This document shows, piece by piece, positions 26,901-38,322 of a DNA stretch of 64,000 nt. A model generated the notes under the pieces. It saw only the letters and a program-made list of their open reading frames with translations, did not search any database and was not told the DNA's origin. The stretch covers positions 7,856,501 through 7,920,500 of the forward strand of contig JAJNNQ010000009.1 of the NCBI GenBank assembly GCA_027886175.1. Direction: 5' to 3'. How positions within the stretch are numbered: position 1 is the stretch's first letter; every line of letters begins with the position of its first letter. This DNA is from Phylloscopus collybita. Lineage: Eukaryota; Chordata; Aves; Passeriformes; Phylloscopidae. Made by a program: the position numbers and the translations under genes.

Positions 26901-27230
26901 ACAAAGATTTCGAGGTGTTTTGTTTTACTTGCGGTTATCACCTTACTGCCTTTACACAGCTTTCTCTAAGAGTGGACAAAAATTGCCCAGGAAATCTGCG
27001 GAAGAATTGTCACAACAGCTTTTTTTTTTTTTTTTTTAAACTCAGAAATATGTGAGGGTGCAGATTTTTACAGGATTCCATTTGGTGTTTCAGGGAGTGG
27101 ATCGTCCCGCTATGCCCAGATCGACATCGCAGCCACCGAGACAGCGCACAAAGTGGGGACGCAGCACGCGCAGTGCCGCGAGGAGCGCCTGCAGGAGCTG
27201 GAGCAGAAGAGGAAAGCAGCTCAGCAGTGA
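20881..27230 (+). CDS. DOK7: Docking-protein C-terminal tail, probable DOK7 (3' exons only)
   Basis: Coding exons seen: 20881-20946, 22021-22092, 24945-25097 and 27094-27230, possibly preceded by 12080-12122. All internal junctions are phase 1, and one carried-in base plus the four exons gives exactly 143 codons including TGA. The tail contains YEML, YVNI (the pYxNx type bound by the GRB2 SH2 domain), YMEL and YAQI, then a Glu/Gln/Arg-rich probable helix ([17 protein letters not shown]). Such clustered tyrosine motifs are typical of IRS/DOK/FRS adaptors. The PH and PTB domains are not in this window and must lie upstream. The DOK7 assignment rests on convergent adjacency to LRPAP1, as in human 4p16.3, and on motif style; it was not confirmed by alignment. 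DOK7 is the cytoplasmic activator of MuSK at the neuromuscular junction. The last exon is markedly CpG-rich against AT-rich surroundings. Another DOK/IRS-like adaptor is the main alternative. Confidence 0.6.
22021..22092 (+). CDS. DOK7: DOK7-like exon (72 nt) with YEML motif
   Basis: The acceptor is TGTTCTAG at 22013-22020 and the donor GTGAGT at 22093. It is phase 1 to phase 1. The encoded stretch [18 protein letters not shown] holds a candidate phosphotyrosine (YEML) in a Pro/Ser/Thr-rich disordered context. Confidence 0.65.
22093..24944 (+). other. Intron of the DOK7-like gene
   Basis: This 2.85-kb intron is notably pyrimidine-rich on the plus strand around 22380-23110, including a T tract at about 22977-22994 followed by TTCC/TTCT repeats. 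A 143-codon minus-strand open stretch across 22305-22736 is probably a by-product of this composition. I see no identifiable repeat family. Confidence 0.5.
24945..25097 (+). CDS. DOK7: DOK7-like exon (153 nt) with YVNI and YMEL motifs
   Basis: The acceptor is TTATTTCAG ending at 24944 and the donor GTAAGG at 25098. It is phase 1 to phase 1. The exon encodes [20 protein letters not shown], with a GRB2-type pYxNx site and a second candidate site (YMEL) 13 residues later, plus a third tyrosine in GYSAD. It is the most informative exon for the docking-protein call. Confidence 0.75.
25098..27093 (+). other. Intron of the DOK7-like gene, carrying a CR1 fragment
   Basis: This 2.0-kb intron contains a plus-oriented CR1 copy at about 25172-25570. 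The rest is AT-rich with a T run at about 27020-27036. No extra exon is seen. Confidence 0.6.
25172..25570 (+). repeat. CR1 LINE fragment, plus orientation
   Basis: Typical CR1 3' region blocks run in order: a GTTCAGCCTGGAGAAAAGGA block, a GGCTTCCCAGGGAAGTGATG block, and the terminal TCTTTTCCAACCTTAAT. It is 5' truncated and lies inside an intron of the DOK7-like gene in the same orientation. Confidence 0.88.
27094..27230 (+). CDS. DOK7: DOK7-like terminal coding exon
   Basis: The acceptor is GGTGTTTCAG ending at 27093, and the frame closes at TGA 27228-27230. It encodes [20 protein letters not shown] followed by a charged, probably helical end. Its base composition is strikingly GC/CpG-rich compared with flanking introns and 3' UTR, as expected for constrained coding sequence. 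Confidence 0.75.
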
Positions 27231-27580
27231 CCTGCCTAGGGAAGGACTTTGTGCCCACCACAAATTCATACTAACTCATCTTCCAAAAGATTCACATTTA
27301 TTGTAAAAAACACTCACGCAAAACGCTGCCGTAGCTCCTTGCAGTTATGCCAGATTCATTCCGATATCTTGATTCCTAATTGGAAAGCTGGTAGCATGAG
27401 GGGTGTGTTTGGTCTTTCCTTTTAATTTGGTTGTAAAGTCCAGATTTTTTTGTCATATGCAATGACAGATGTAAGTTACCTTTTTCCATAATTCTAAAAT
27501 CGTGGAGAACCTGGAACCAATTTCAGTGTTTATTAAATGGTGGCATTTTCTTTGAAAATAAAGAACTTGAATGTGTGTAG
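27231..27580 (+). other. DOK7: 3' UTR and poly(A) signal of the DOK7-like gene
   Basis: A canonical AATAAA lies at 27557-27562, about 330 nt past the stop. It is followed from about 27571 by a GT-rich stretch (repeated GTGTGT) suited to a downstream cleavage element. The cleavage point near 27580 is inferred. Confidence 0.6.
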
Positions 27581-29877
27581 ATAAGGGAATGTGAGTGTGT
27601 GTGATAAGTGTACACATATGTTTGCATATGTCTGTATGTAAGCACACATTACTGATAAAATATATGTATATTTCTGAGTGTATAAAATGCAAAAACCTCA
27701 ATTAATATATTAATGGACTCTTACAAAAGCAAGAAAATTCAGTGCCTTCTCTTCTGCAGGTACAGTTTTGTTCAATTTATGTGTGTATTTATGGACATGC
27801 TCAACTATACTTATGGATAATTCAGTTTTATACCTCACCAAGTCCTGCAGCTTTGGCAAAAGTTGCTCAGATGTAAAAGCTGTCATGTCAGGGATGCACA
27901 TGTATATGCAAACAGACAAGAGCACACAAGTTATTTAATTATGTCTATAAACCACAGTAATGTGAAGGGGCATTTGGGTGCTTCTGTTCTTAAACAGTCT
28001 AGGTCAAACCATAGGTTCGATTTTGTAGTTGATGGGTACTTACAATTCTTAGCAATTTTTCTGGAGTTGAACATATGTATCACTTTGAAATTCAGGTCAC
28101 AGTTTTCTCACACAGCATATTTTAAAACCAAGGTATTCAAAAGAAACATTAGTTTTTCAAAATTGAGTATTTTGTATCACAAAAATTATTCCTAATATAA
28201 AACCAGCATCCACCTTAAATCCAAAACTTTTATTGAAAGATTCTCTGCTGTCCCTAAGTAGCATATGACCAGTTCTGTGTAAGAGGATGCTACAGATGTA
28301 AGGCACAACAGGATTTTATCTTGTAAAATAGATTTACCCACAGGTCTGCCATATCTTGCTTTTGTACAGTGAGATTTTATGATTCAAAACATAATTTCCC
28401 ATGTTGTGTTGTCTATGTAATTCTTTTTATTTGTCCTCATATAAAATGTTATTTAAATAAAATGTTATATAAAATATATGGCAGTGAAACTAGACTAACA
28501 AGAAATGTACTTAAGAAGGAAACAATTTTTTTTCTGATAACATATCGGCTTTGGCTTCCAGAAGTTGCCAGGAGTGACATCTTGGGAATTATGATCTTTT
28601 GTTTGTGTCCTCTTAAGATCCAGTATCAGAGCCAAATTATGTTTTCTAGATATGCATTTTAATTTATATTGGTGATTGGAAGTTTTGTGCCAGTGAGGGT
28701 TTCACTACGTGACTTAGAATGAGAGGTGAGGTTTTGTTTTTGAGGCAGGATTTAACCTATAAATTTATTTGAATGTAGCCTCAATAGCAATGTAAAATAT
28801 CAGAAATCTCTCAAATAAAAAAAAAAAGTATTTGAGAGTTGACAATTGCCATTCTATTCTGTCCCGTGTTCAGATGTATTTTTCTGTTGATCCACTTAGC
28901 ATATTTCTGGAGGGGAGAGATTTCTTATGAGATTCTAAGTTTAAAAGGTTTTTCTTTGACAAGCAGTCAGTGGTGATCTGCTTTTTAAATTTCAGTACAA
29001 CTGGAATGGCCTGGGCTTCTTGGGGCCAGGTTTATCTGACTGAACTGTTCTTCAGCCAAGGATCCTCCACTGGAGGACTTGCAAGGTTAAATCTCTTGTT
29101 ATGTGATTAATATTTGGATGAGCATAGCTTGACTGATGCATTGAAATGCAGTGTTTTCCATGGCAATATATATAATGAAACTACAATATTTCTATTGCAA
29201 AAATCTGTTTACCAGGAATATATATTACCCAAGGTCTCTACAAAGGCTGCCTTTCAGTATGTTGCTTGCATTAAATCTGGGACACAGGTAAGGATTTGAC
29301 ACAATAGTAAAGGTCATCAGGTTGCTGCTGGCCTCAGAGGAATCACAATTTAAAAAAATGTATTTTTCAGGTTGAGCAGGGCTGTGAATCTGTGCATGCA
29401 CATGGTTCTCTGTGCACGTGTTTATGTATGTCATAGTAATTTCTGTTTCTTTTAAATTATTTTTAGTTCATTTGAATAGGACAAATAGGATAGATGACTT
29501 TCACTTAGATTTAAATTCACTTTATATTCTCATGCACTAAGTTATACTAGGAGCTGAAGCAGGAGGCCAAACCATAGGAGGTTGTTGTTTTGGTAGTACC
29601 TTGCAGGTCGAACGTCCCTGTCTAGTTACAGGCTTGACATTTCTGTTGAAGAAACCAGAACCACATTTGAACCACAGGGGCTCACAGAAATGGAAACCTT
29701 TTTTCTAAATAAATACAATCATGTCCCTTCAACTTCCACTAGTGAACTGGGGGCAATGGAAACCAAATCATAGTCCTATGAGCAGGCTTGTGCTTGTTCA
29801 CACACTTTGCATAAAATATCTGTGTGAGTGATCTAAAATACAGTTTGTGATTTCTATGGGATATCCAGAGCTTTAAA

Positions 29878-29995
29878 AACAAAAACAAACCAACAAAAAA
29901 ACCCACAAAAAAAACTACAAAGAAACCCCAACCCCCCCCCCCCCCCAAAAAAAAAAAAAAACCAACCAACCAACAAAAAACCCACAAACCCCTCC
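29878..29995. repeat. A/C low-complexity tract with C and A homopolymers
   Basis: Repeated AAAC/CAAA motifs surround a run of about 16 C immediately followed by about 15 A, then (CCAA)n units. Open frames on the minus strand here (Gly/Phe/Trp-rich) are translations of this tract, not genes. The homopolymer lengths are likely assembly-sensitive. Confidence 0.95.
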
Positions 29996-31014
29996 CACAC
30001 TTCTGGAAATAAATGCAACTTGTAACTTCTGATGATAAATAGAAGGATTTGCTCATTTTTATGGTGTGGCTGGTACTTCTGTAATGTGTTCTTGGAGGAC
30101 TTGAACATGGCAGAAGTGCTCTTGGTGATAAGAAAACGCTGTCATCAAGTGCAGAGTTTGGGCATGAGCATTGGTGTGCTGTGTGTGTGCCTCTTTCTCC
30201 CTGACAGACCTACTGCCAAATGTAACTGCTGCTCCAGTGGGGCTTATGGCATTGTTCATAAGCTGCTGTGGAACAGTTTTATATGCAAATATTTGGGTGA
30301 TGGAATTTTCTCCAAAGTAACCTGCTGCAGGATGGAGGGCTGGAATTTGGAGGGATTTAATTTCCCAACAATGCAAATAGTTGTCTGGGTTTTAATAGCA
30401 CTCCGGCACCTAATTGTGGAAAATACCAGTAGGTGTCCTTAGGCATGTAAATGTTTATGAAGATCTGCCCTGAGAGTTGTTTTTAGCAAATGGCTTGGAA
30501 AAAGTCCTCCTTTTCCCTCTCTGCTGTAAACAAAATAGATTTAATTAGTGTAGCTTGGAAAACTATATTTGAATTTGATCTATGACTGATGATTACATTT
30601 TTCGTGAGGTGCTGGAACATGCAGCCTTTGGTAAGTTTTGGCTCTAGTTAGTCTGGAATAAGACATATACTTGCTAAAGAAAACACTGTGTTTCATGAGG
30701 TACTATTAAAATTATGGGGTTTTTTAAAGATGACAATGCTGTTATATTTTTATGTCAACTTTAGTTTGGAAAGATCCTCAGCTCTCATTTGACCAGTCAT
30801 ACAAACAATTTTCTACAATCTGGGTTGAAAGGAAATGTTAATTTAACATTATATAGTAATAATAACAAGCAAAGCAGAGTAAGGCTGGGAGAGTTAAAAG
30901 TAATTAAAAGGAATTTTTGTAAGGAGCAGTCTGCACCAAACACAGCACAAACAGCTGGGCAAAAGAGGTGAATATACAGGGTACAGCCCCACTTTGAGTG
31001 TTGTGTGCAGTGCT

Positions 31015-31487
31015 TGGCCTTACAATTTTAAAAGCAAGGCCAGGTCCCTGAATGTGTCCAGAGAACAACAAAGCTGGTGAAAGGGCTGGAAGTGCTGTGA
31101 GGGGAGGCTGAGAGCTCTGGATTTGTGTTGTTTGGAGCAAAAGAGGCTGAGGGGTGACCTCATTGCTCTCTGCAGCTTCCTAAAAGAAGCAGAGAAGGTG
31201 CTAAGCTCTTCTTGCTGGTATCCAGAGATAGGATGTTGCTGGAATGTTTCAAAACTGCACCATGGAAGGTTTTGATTGGATTTTGGGAAGCATTTCTTTA
31301 CCAAGAGGCTGGTCAAACATTGGAATAGGCTTCCCAGAGAGGTGATTCTTGTCCTACCCCTGTCAGTTCTTAAGAGGCATTTGGAAAATATTCTTAATAG
31401 CATGCTTTAACTTTTGGTCAGCCCTGAATTGGTCAGGCAGGGGGATTGGTTGATACTGCTCCCTCCCAACTATTCTGTTCCGTTCCG
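31015..31487 (+). repeat. CR1 LINE fragment ending in a pentanucleotide satellite
   Basis: CR1 blocks are recognisable (GGTGACCTCATTGCTCTCTG, then TGGAATAGGCTTCCCAGAGA). The 3' end passes through CTATTCTGTTCCGTTCCG into the (CCCAT)n array that follows. The copy is more diverged than the one at 51.1 kb and has lost parts of the usual 3' segment. Confidence 0.75.
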
Positions 31488-31552
31488 TCCCATCCCATCC
31501 CATCCCATCCCATCCCATCCCATCCCATCCCATCCCATCCCATCCCATCCCA
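31488..31552 (+). repeat. (CCCAT)n pentanucleotide microsatellite
   Basis: About 13 near-perfect CCCAT units directly abut the 3' end of the CR1 fragment. The minus strand has a spurious repetitive open frame reading MGWDG units, which is only a translation of the satellite. Confidence 0.97.
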
Positions 31553-32619
31553 ACAATGACAGGCTTCAGAGTGGCTTCACTCTGAGTGACATCAGCTGGC
31601 TATTGATAAATCAGTTATCAATTCTCTCTGAAAGGCTGGAATATAAGTGACAGAAAAATACATGTAATCTTGACCTGGATTCTTATACAAGAATAGCTTT
31701 GTAAGACAATGAGCAGGTTTAGGAAAGTGCAGCTGACATGTGAACTTTGAATTTAGTAAAAACTTGAGGGTGAGTGAACTTTAAAACTTATATACTTTCA
31801 AACGTTTGCCTGCATCAGAGCATCTAGAAATAATTCAAATTTATTATCCCACTGTGTACACAGAGGCGTATGTAACATCACCATTTTACTGAAATAATAC
31901 GTGTCAACTTATTTGAGGAATATGCAGTGGGGGGGGTGGGATCAGAAAGCAGATTTAGCATGACAGTAATTTTTCTCTACATTATATGGTTGTGAAATCC
32001 TTAAAAAGAAAAATAAATAAATAAAAAAGCCCTAGCATCTGCTATTGTGTATAAGTTAAATTTTACTTCTCTGTGGGCTGAGCTAGCAATTTATGGATAG
32101 TCCATACACAGAAAATAGAGCTGATTAGATGTTCAGAAAGGAACCTGGTCCTTGGATACTGGAGTTTTATTATGTAATGAATCACTCAGATTCATATTCC
32201 TCCATGTCTCTGCCACATTTGGAGGAGGTACCCTGTTGCCGGCCTTTGGCTGCTGTAACACTTTATCCTTTTACTGCCAACAGCCAGCAGTACTGGACAC
32301 AAATTAGGAAACACAGGAAAGTATCTTCCTGGGAATTTGATGAAGTAGGTAGGTGTCAGCAGAGAACCAGAAAGCAGCAGCTGTCCTTTGGCAGCACTGG
32401 CAGAAGGGCAGCACCAGGAGATGTGTGTCTGTGAAGAGCATAAAGTGCTGAGCAAACAGAGAGTAACCTGAGAGGAGGGTGCCCCCAATTCTGTGTTCAG
32501 CTGCACTGGTGTCATTTGCAATGGCTGGGGTGCTTGGTAGAGATGGATCAGGTCTGCTGAAAGCCCAGGACTTGATCTTGGATTTGGTGTCTCTGTGCAT
32601 TCTGTGGTGAACAGATGAT

Positions 32620-32658
32620 AGTAATGACCATAAGTGACCATAAGTGACCATAAGTGAC
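32620..32658. repeat. Three tandem copies of a 10-bp unit
   Basis: The unit CCATAAGTGA occurs three times in a row, preceded by a partial unit. No function is apparent. Confidence 0.9.
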
Positions 32659-35600
32659 AGCTGTGGGAATGCCTTTCCTGCAGGGACAGCCCTGGGTGTG
32701 CTGCTTTGGTGCTCTGCAGACAGCAAATACTCTTCAGCATGTCTACCCTGGCCAAGCCCTCCTTTACAGTGGCAACACTTAACAAGCTCAGACCCTCTCA
32801 CTGCTGTTGCTCTGGCTAGGGAATTGCCAAGGTGCAAGTTACAGGCTGCAGCTGCAGAGTGGGCTGTGATGTCTGTCCCTCTGTCCATCAGCACGGAGCT
32901 TGCCCTGAGCACTGCAGGAAGGGACAGAACAACTGGATAACAGAAAACCTGGTGGCCAAGCAGCACCACTGCCAATGTGACGATGCCAAACTAACTGCAC
33001 CCTGCTCTGTCTCTGCTGTAAGTGGTCAAAGCTGAACAGGGTGAATTGCTCTGTTCCTAGGTTGGAAGGAGCTGATAAAGATTCATGTTTTTCTCACAGT
33101 ATGCTTGTGGCTAAACAGGGTCACTCCTGTTCCTTCTGTAATCCCAGACACGTACTGTGGCAGCACTTTGGTTTGGAATTCCGATTGTCCTGTTTGGTTA
33201 CATTGGCTGTTTTGTTCTGTCAGAAATTCTAGCATAGCTGTCTGTACATATGGCATTAAAATGAGAAGGAAAACAACAACTAAGAAGATCTCTGGAAAAT
33301 TGTGTTCTCATCCTGAATCAATAACCATGAATAAAAACTTTGTTTTGCAGTTCTGCAAAGAATGAGGGTCACTTTGTGCAAGGCCTGAAACAACAGATTT
33401 GGTGGCAAGGGTTTAGTGACACCAGCAAACTGAAGCTAATGCAAACATTGTTTAAGACATAACCATCCCAAATGTAAATGTGAGACCAGAACTTGGATCT
33501 GAAATGGTTGGAAAATAGATTCTTTCCCCACTGAAGGACCATTTAGTTAATGGTTTTGGTTCAGTTGTCTTCTTGAATTAGAAACTGAGATTTGAATTTT
33601 GAGATTGGACTAAAGGATCCAATTGTAAATTATTGGTTTTCATATGCAAGTTTCCAGTTCTCCGTGTATTTAATCTTAAAATAGTGTAGCTCCCTTCTCT
33701 CTTTAAATTGCCTGGAAAATTACAACTGTAGAACATTAAACAGCATTTTATTTTAGTAGGAGGCTTATTTCAAAGTGATTCAATGCTCACTTTGCTTATA
33801 GAAATTGGCAGGTTTAAGTTGCAGTAGACCAGTTATTGAGAGGCAGCCTTTAAGACTGAGATGGTTAATTTTATAAAAATGGACAGCTTTTGTGATAAAT
33901 TAATGCATCAGTGAAGGAACAAAATTCACATATTAAGCATTAATATCTGTGTACTGCTCCTGTTTTAGGAAAGTGCTCTTTTGTTGAGTGTTGGGATAAT
34001 ATACTTGAACATTTGGATATGAAAATGCTTTAAGGGCTATTGATAAAAGCATTTGGGTTGCAACTATTGCCGTACCAAATGTAGCTCAACTTGAAATATT
34101 TACTGTGAAGGAAAGCTTATGAATTTATTCTGGCTCTACTGGACAGATTTTATGAATGCTTCCATTTTATGCCTGTAAATACTAGTAAAAGATTTTTTTT
34201 TTCTTGTAGATTAACATCCTGCTTCCCAATAGGTGCTAGGTGAATGGACTGAAATAAAAACATGTTAACTGCATGATGTATTTGGAAATGTTAGTTCTGG
34301 TATTTGGAAGCACTTTGTTAGATAACATAATGCATACAGGAAATGCAGCACCCAGCTCTCAGTTACAAAGGTAGGTGCTGGTATTGAAAGCAACAATCTA
34401 TTCTATTTATTGACTTAAATTATTTCTGCTATTCTCATTAAATGCTATGGAATGAAAAAATATATTTAAATTATGTCTTATAACTTCCTGTGTACTACTT
34501 ACTGGTATATGCTCAGCCAGGATCAGCTGTTGAGGCAGCACGTTCTGGAAGCTAAGGTGGTTTCTCTGTCTCTTTTTACCTTAATCTGCATTAATCCTGG
34601 CTTGAGGGAACCCCACAGGGAGAGCTGGACACACAGCAAGCAGGAGAGCCCAGCCAAGGAACCTGCTCCCATCAGCTCCTGAGCACAGGGGTCCCTACCT
34701 GCAGAAACAGGACCTGAAAAGGCAGATGGTGCTTCACCTGACAGGAGGTAAATGATCTCTGCTTGGTGACTCTAAACACTCTTGTTGCCAGATCTGTCAT
34801 TCATCAGGATCCCATGGGAGGGGAGAGGGGAAATCATTGCAGCCATAAATCTGCTACAGTGCTGTTCCTTATGTGTCTTGGTAGAATGATCCCATCTTAT
34901 CTGCTGAAACAACATGTAGGATGTGCTTTTTTTAAGAAAGACTTGGTTATTTTTGTTGCATTTAATGCCTTATGTATTTATTTCCCTCACCTTTCCACCC
35001 TCCTTTTTAACAAATAAAATCTGTCCTACATGAAGTGACTGACATGTTTACTTAAATTGAGGTTCTTTTCAGGGCAGAATTTGACTGACTATAGAATATG
35101 AAATATTCTGATTTTTTTCCTAAGAAATGCAGTTCTTTTTTTTCTTTGCTCCTGCTTTTGTACATCAAATTGTTTCTCAGAGTAGTTTGAAAACTTGTTA
35201 ATTTGAAAAATTACAAAAGGATCAGATGAAATACCTATTCAAGAAGAGAAGATTTAACCACTGCATAAAAGTGTGAGTTCTTTCCTTTTCAGATGCCTTT
35301 TCCATGCAACTCTATTATTCACCTCTCACAGGGTACAGGACTGTAGGTATACATATATCTCATTTATACCTTTTTTCTTGGCTTTGAATTTATGTTGCTA
35401 TTTACAGAAACAAAGAAGGGGTGACTCTAGTTATTTTTTAATCTTTAATGTCTCATACACTACCCACTCTTGTTTTTTTGACCATATCAACAGTCTTTGG
35501 AGGATTAAAACTGCAGCAATGAACTGAATTGTACATACATTGATGTGTGTGAGGTGCAGACCATAGACACTGGAGTGGAATCAGACTTTACAGCCCTCTA

Positions 35601-38069
35601 GCCTGTCCCAAATCTTAAAAAGCAGGGAAAGCCCCGAGGAGCCTTGACAGGAACAGAGACTATTGCTCATGTTTTCCCTTATGCTATTGTAGACTCTAAC
35701 TCAGCCACAGACTATTTCAGGGAGAAGCTGGGTGCAGGGGCAGCAACAGCCTTTTTATTTTTGTTCTCTAGGTTTGTGTGCTCAGTCTTTGGGCCCCATG
35801 CCTCATTAACAGCTCTGTTCAGTAACTGAAGTGAGGTGACTGTGCTGACCCCAGTCTCCAACCTTTGCCTCTGATGAGCTGTGACTTGTTCTCAGTTTTA
35901 AATTACTGTGACATGTAAGTATTTTGTCAGCCTCTTGTACTTTGCAGCACTTGCCAAGCATTCTCTCTGCTTGAGCCCACCTGGCCTTTGAGCCCAATTA
36001 CTGTCATGGTGTGGTGGTAAAGACACAGCACAGCCACTGCCTGGTTCAGCCCTCGCCTCTTTAAAGCCTCTGCTGAGGCAGCTCTGCACTTGCTCAGTAA
36101 CTGATCAGACCCTGGTTATTCATTCCACGAATCCAGCACCTTCTGCTGCTCCAGACTTCTTCAGAAATTCTTGGATAAGCATATTCTACTTCAGGTACAC
36201 ACTGAAGATGAAACCCAGCTTTGTGCCGTGCCCTCTTGTGTGGAGCACACAGCTGCTGTGCCTGCCTTCAGTGCAGGCTGAGCTAAGTTGCTTTCCTGTG
36301 TGCAGCACATCTCCCCCAGCAGCAGGATGTGAACATGCTCTGTGAAAGCTGTTCCCTTCCCTCAAAGCAGCCAGGACTGCTCTGCAGCAGTGGCTCAGTG
36401 CTTTGTGTAGCTCCTCTCCTCTGCTGATGCATTTACTGCATGTGCCCAAATTCTTCACCCAGGGGCCAGTGATGTGGGACCCTCCACACCCAGGCTACAG
36501 CCACCAAACTGAGCTGTGGCTCACAGATTTAGTTCTTCCTACCAAAGGGGGAACTGATGGACATAGAGAAAGTCTTTGCTTTCTAACAGAATATAGAATA
36601 CATTTCTGTTCTGTGTTTACAGGGAATTGATGAAGACAAACTCAGCTAAGATAACACAGCTACTGCTCTTTTAAAGAAGCTGAACAGCCCTTAAAGCCAT
36701 AGTCTGGGGAAGAAAGAGTGTGTAGCATTTGAAAAAACCACCAAAGCAGTTTTCTTATAAATGGCTTGTAGCTAGTTTTGGATTTACTTTTTTTAGCTTG
36801 CCAACCAAGGTATAACATAAACTACATGAATAGAACCGTCTCTAAGGAGACTGCTAATGTTAGTGGTGGCCTGTTATTGTGATGGACAACAATTCTCTGG
36901 AATATAAATAACTCTTATCTTACATTAGATTAAAAAAAGTAAAAAGAAAACAAAAAGATTTCAGCTTCAAAGAAAAATCTCAAAGTAAGATGGCTAGCAG
37001 AGTTTTGGTTCAGATCACTTGCACATGAAGACACAGTTTTCAAGTAAAGAATCATGATACTTTTAACCCAGGATGACCCAGGACGAGTGGCCTGTTCTGA
37101 GTGAAGGGGTCTCTTCAGCATCTCTCATGGAACAGGCAGGGAGAGCAAGGCTCGAGGACAGCTGCCTGATCCAGCACACCTCAGCACTGCCAGCTGTGAG
37201 GGACAGAGCTCCTCAACCAAGCAGCTGTAATGATTCACCCACACTGGACCTTGGTCTTGGCCTTGATCCTGGGTCAGTTTTATTATTATATGGACAATTT
37301 CAACTCAGGTGTCTGATGTTTGCCAAAGTTCTGATCAGAAAAATCTGGTCTTGAAAGGGGAAGTGATAATAATCCTTACTGGAGATTGCACTGGAATATA
37401 CGCCCAGAGATCAGCTGCTTTAGAAATCCTTCTGCCTGTTCAGAATATAGAAACACATCCTTGTGCAAAACTACCCCTCCTCTCCTAAAAACTAATGTGT
37501 GAATGAACATTACAGGAATTAGCAACATGCTCAAAAACCAGCTCTGGTTACTTCTCACTATATGAAAGGGAAGGTGAAAAAAAAAGCCTCACCAGTTATC
37601 TTGTTTTGATTTTTTTAATGACCAAGTGTGGCAAACCCAAAGCAACCATGAACAAGATAATTGGACACACATGTTAGTCAATAACTAAACTGTGCAAGTT
37701 GACCTCAGTACATGTTCCCTCCTTACTCTTCCTCCCCCTCTCACATGAAAGATTCATATACAGTGCAGCAGTACAGCTCTGAGCTACTGCTCAAAGTCAG
37801 TAAAAATATCTTTGTTACCTTAAGTAGGAAATGTAGTAGGCCAAGTATTGAAATAAAGACACTTCTGGCCCCTGTTTAACCTTTCTGTACCTCAGTGTTT
37901 GCTTTCATTGATCAGAATACCTTACCTGATATAAGATTAGTATTTTCTTACGAACAGGAAGCCTTTGAGAGTTCACATATTTCTTCCTTTTGACAAAACT
38001 GATTATTTCAAAGGCTGCTACTTGATTCAGATGTAAGATTTATATGATACAAGATGTGCAACCTAAATA

Positions 38070-38075
38070 TTTAAT
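38070..38075 (-). terminator. LRPAP1: Possible LRPAP1 poly(A) signal (ATTAAA)
   Basis: On the minus strand ATTAAA lies about 180 nt past the stop. Other candidates are ATTAAA at 37614-37619 and a canonical AATAAA at 37279-37284, so the 3' UTR could be 0.2 to 1.0 kb long. The sequence alone does not decide. Confidence 0.3.
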
Positions 38076-38256
38076 CTAATCATTTAACTTTATAGTGCAA
38101 ATACAAAATTGGTAATTAAGTAGACAAAAAAAATTCTTACAAGACACATCTGTTCAATCCTTACTATTTCAGAAGAACTCCTTGGTAACTCCTGTTCAAA
38201 AAACCACATTAACTGCTTTGTGTTAATAGACTGATCCCATGAAACAGAAGAAATTT

Positions 38257-38322
38257 TTATAGTTCATTGTGTTGAAGTCCCTGAGAGATTCTGCTGGATA
38301 AGTCTTGCAAGTGCTTCTTTAC
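38257..38322 (-). CDS. LRPAP1: LRPAP1 exon 8 (C-terminus with HNEL)
   Basis: It encodes VKKHLQDLSSRISQGLQ and then HNEL, with stop TAA at 38257-38259. The tetrapeptide is the KDEL-type retrieval signal of RAP and is intact. Confidence 0.97.
   Translation of the reverse strand, partial: VKKHLQDLSSRISQGLQHNEL

Larger units (their letters stand above)
27581..38256. other. Convergent intergenic region between the DOK7-like gene and LRPAP1
   Basis: No gene is recognised. Contents are TG-rich sequence around 27570-27670, an A/C tract at 29.9 kb, the CR1 plus (CCCAT)n pair at 31.0-31.55 kb, and a moderately GC-richer stretch at about 32190-33010. The last is open in two minus-strand frames for about 200 codons each, with no recognisable domain. 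The LRPAP1 3' UTR must occupy part of the right-hand end. Confidence 0.6.

Noticed and set aside
29739..30108. Gly/Phe-rich open frames on the minus strand
   Set aside because: They are translations of the A/C low-complexity tract with homopolymers.
31363..31548. Repetitive protein frame MGWDGMGWDG
   Set aside because: It is a translation of the (CCCAT)n microsatellite.
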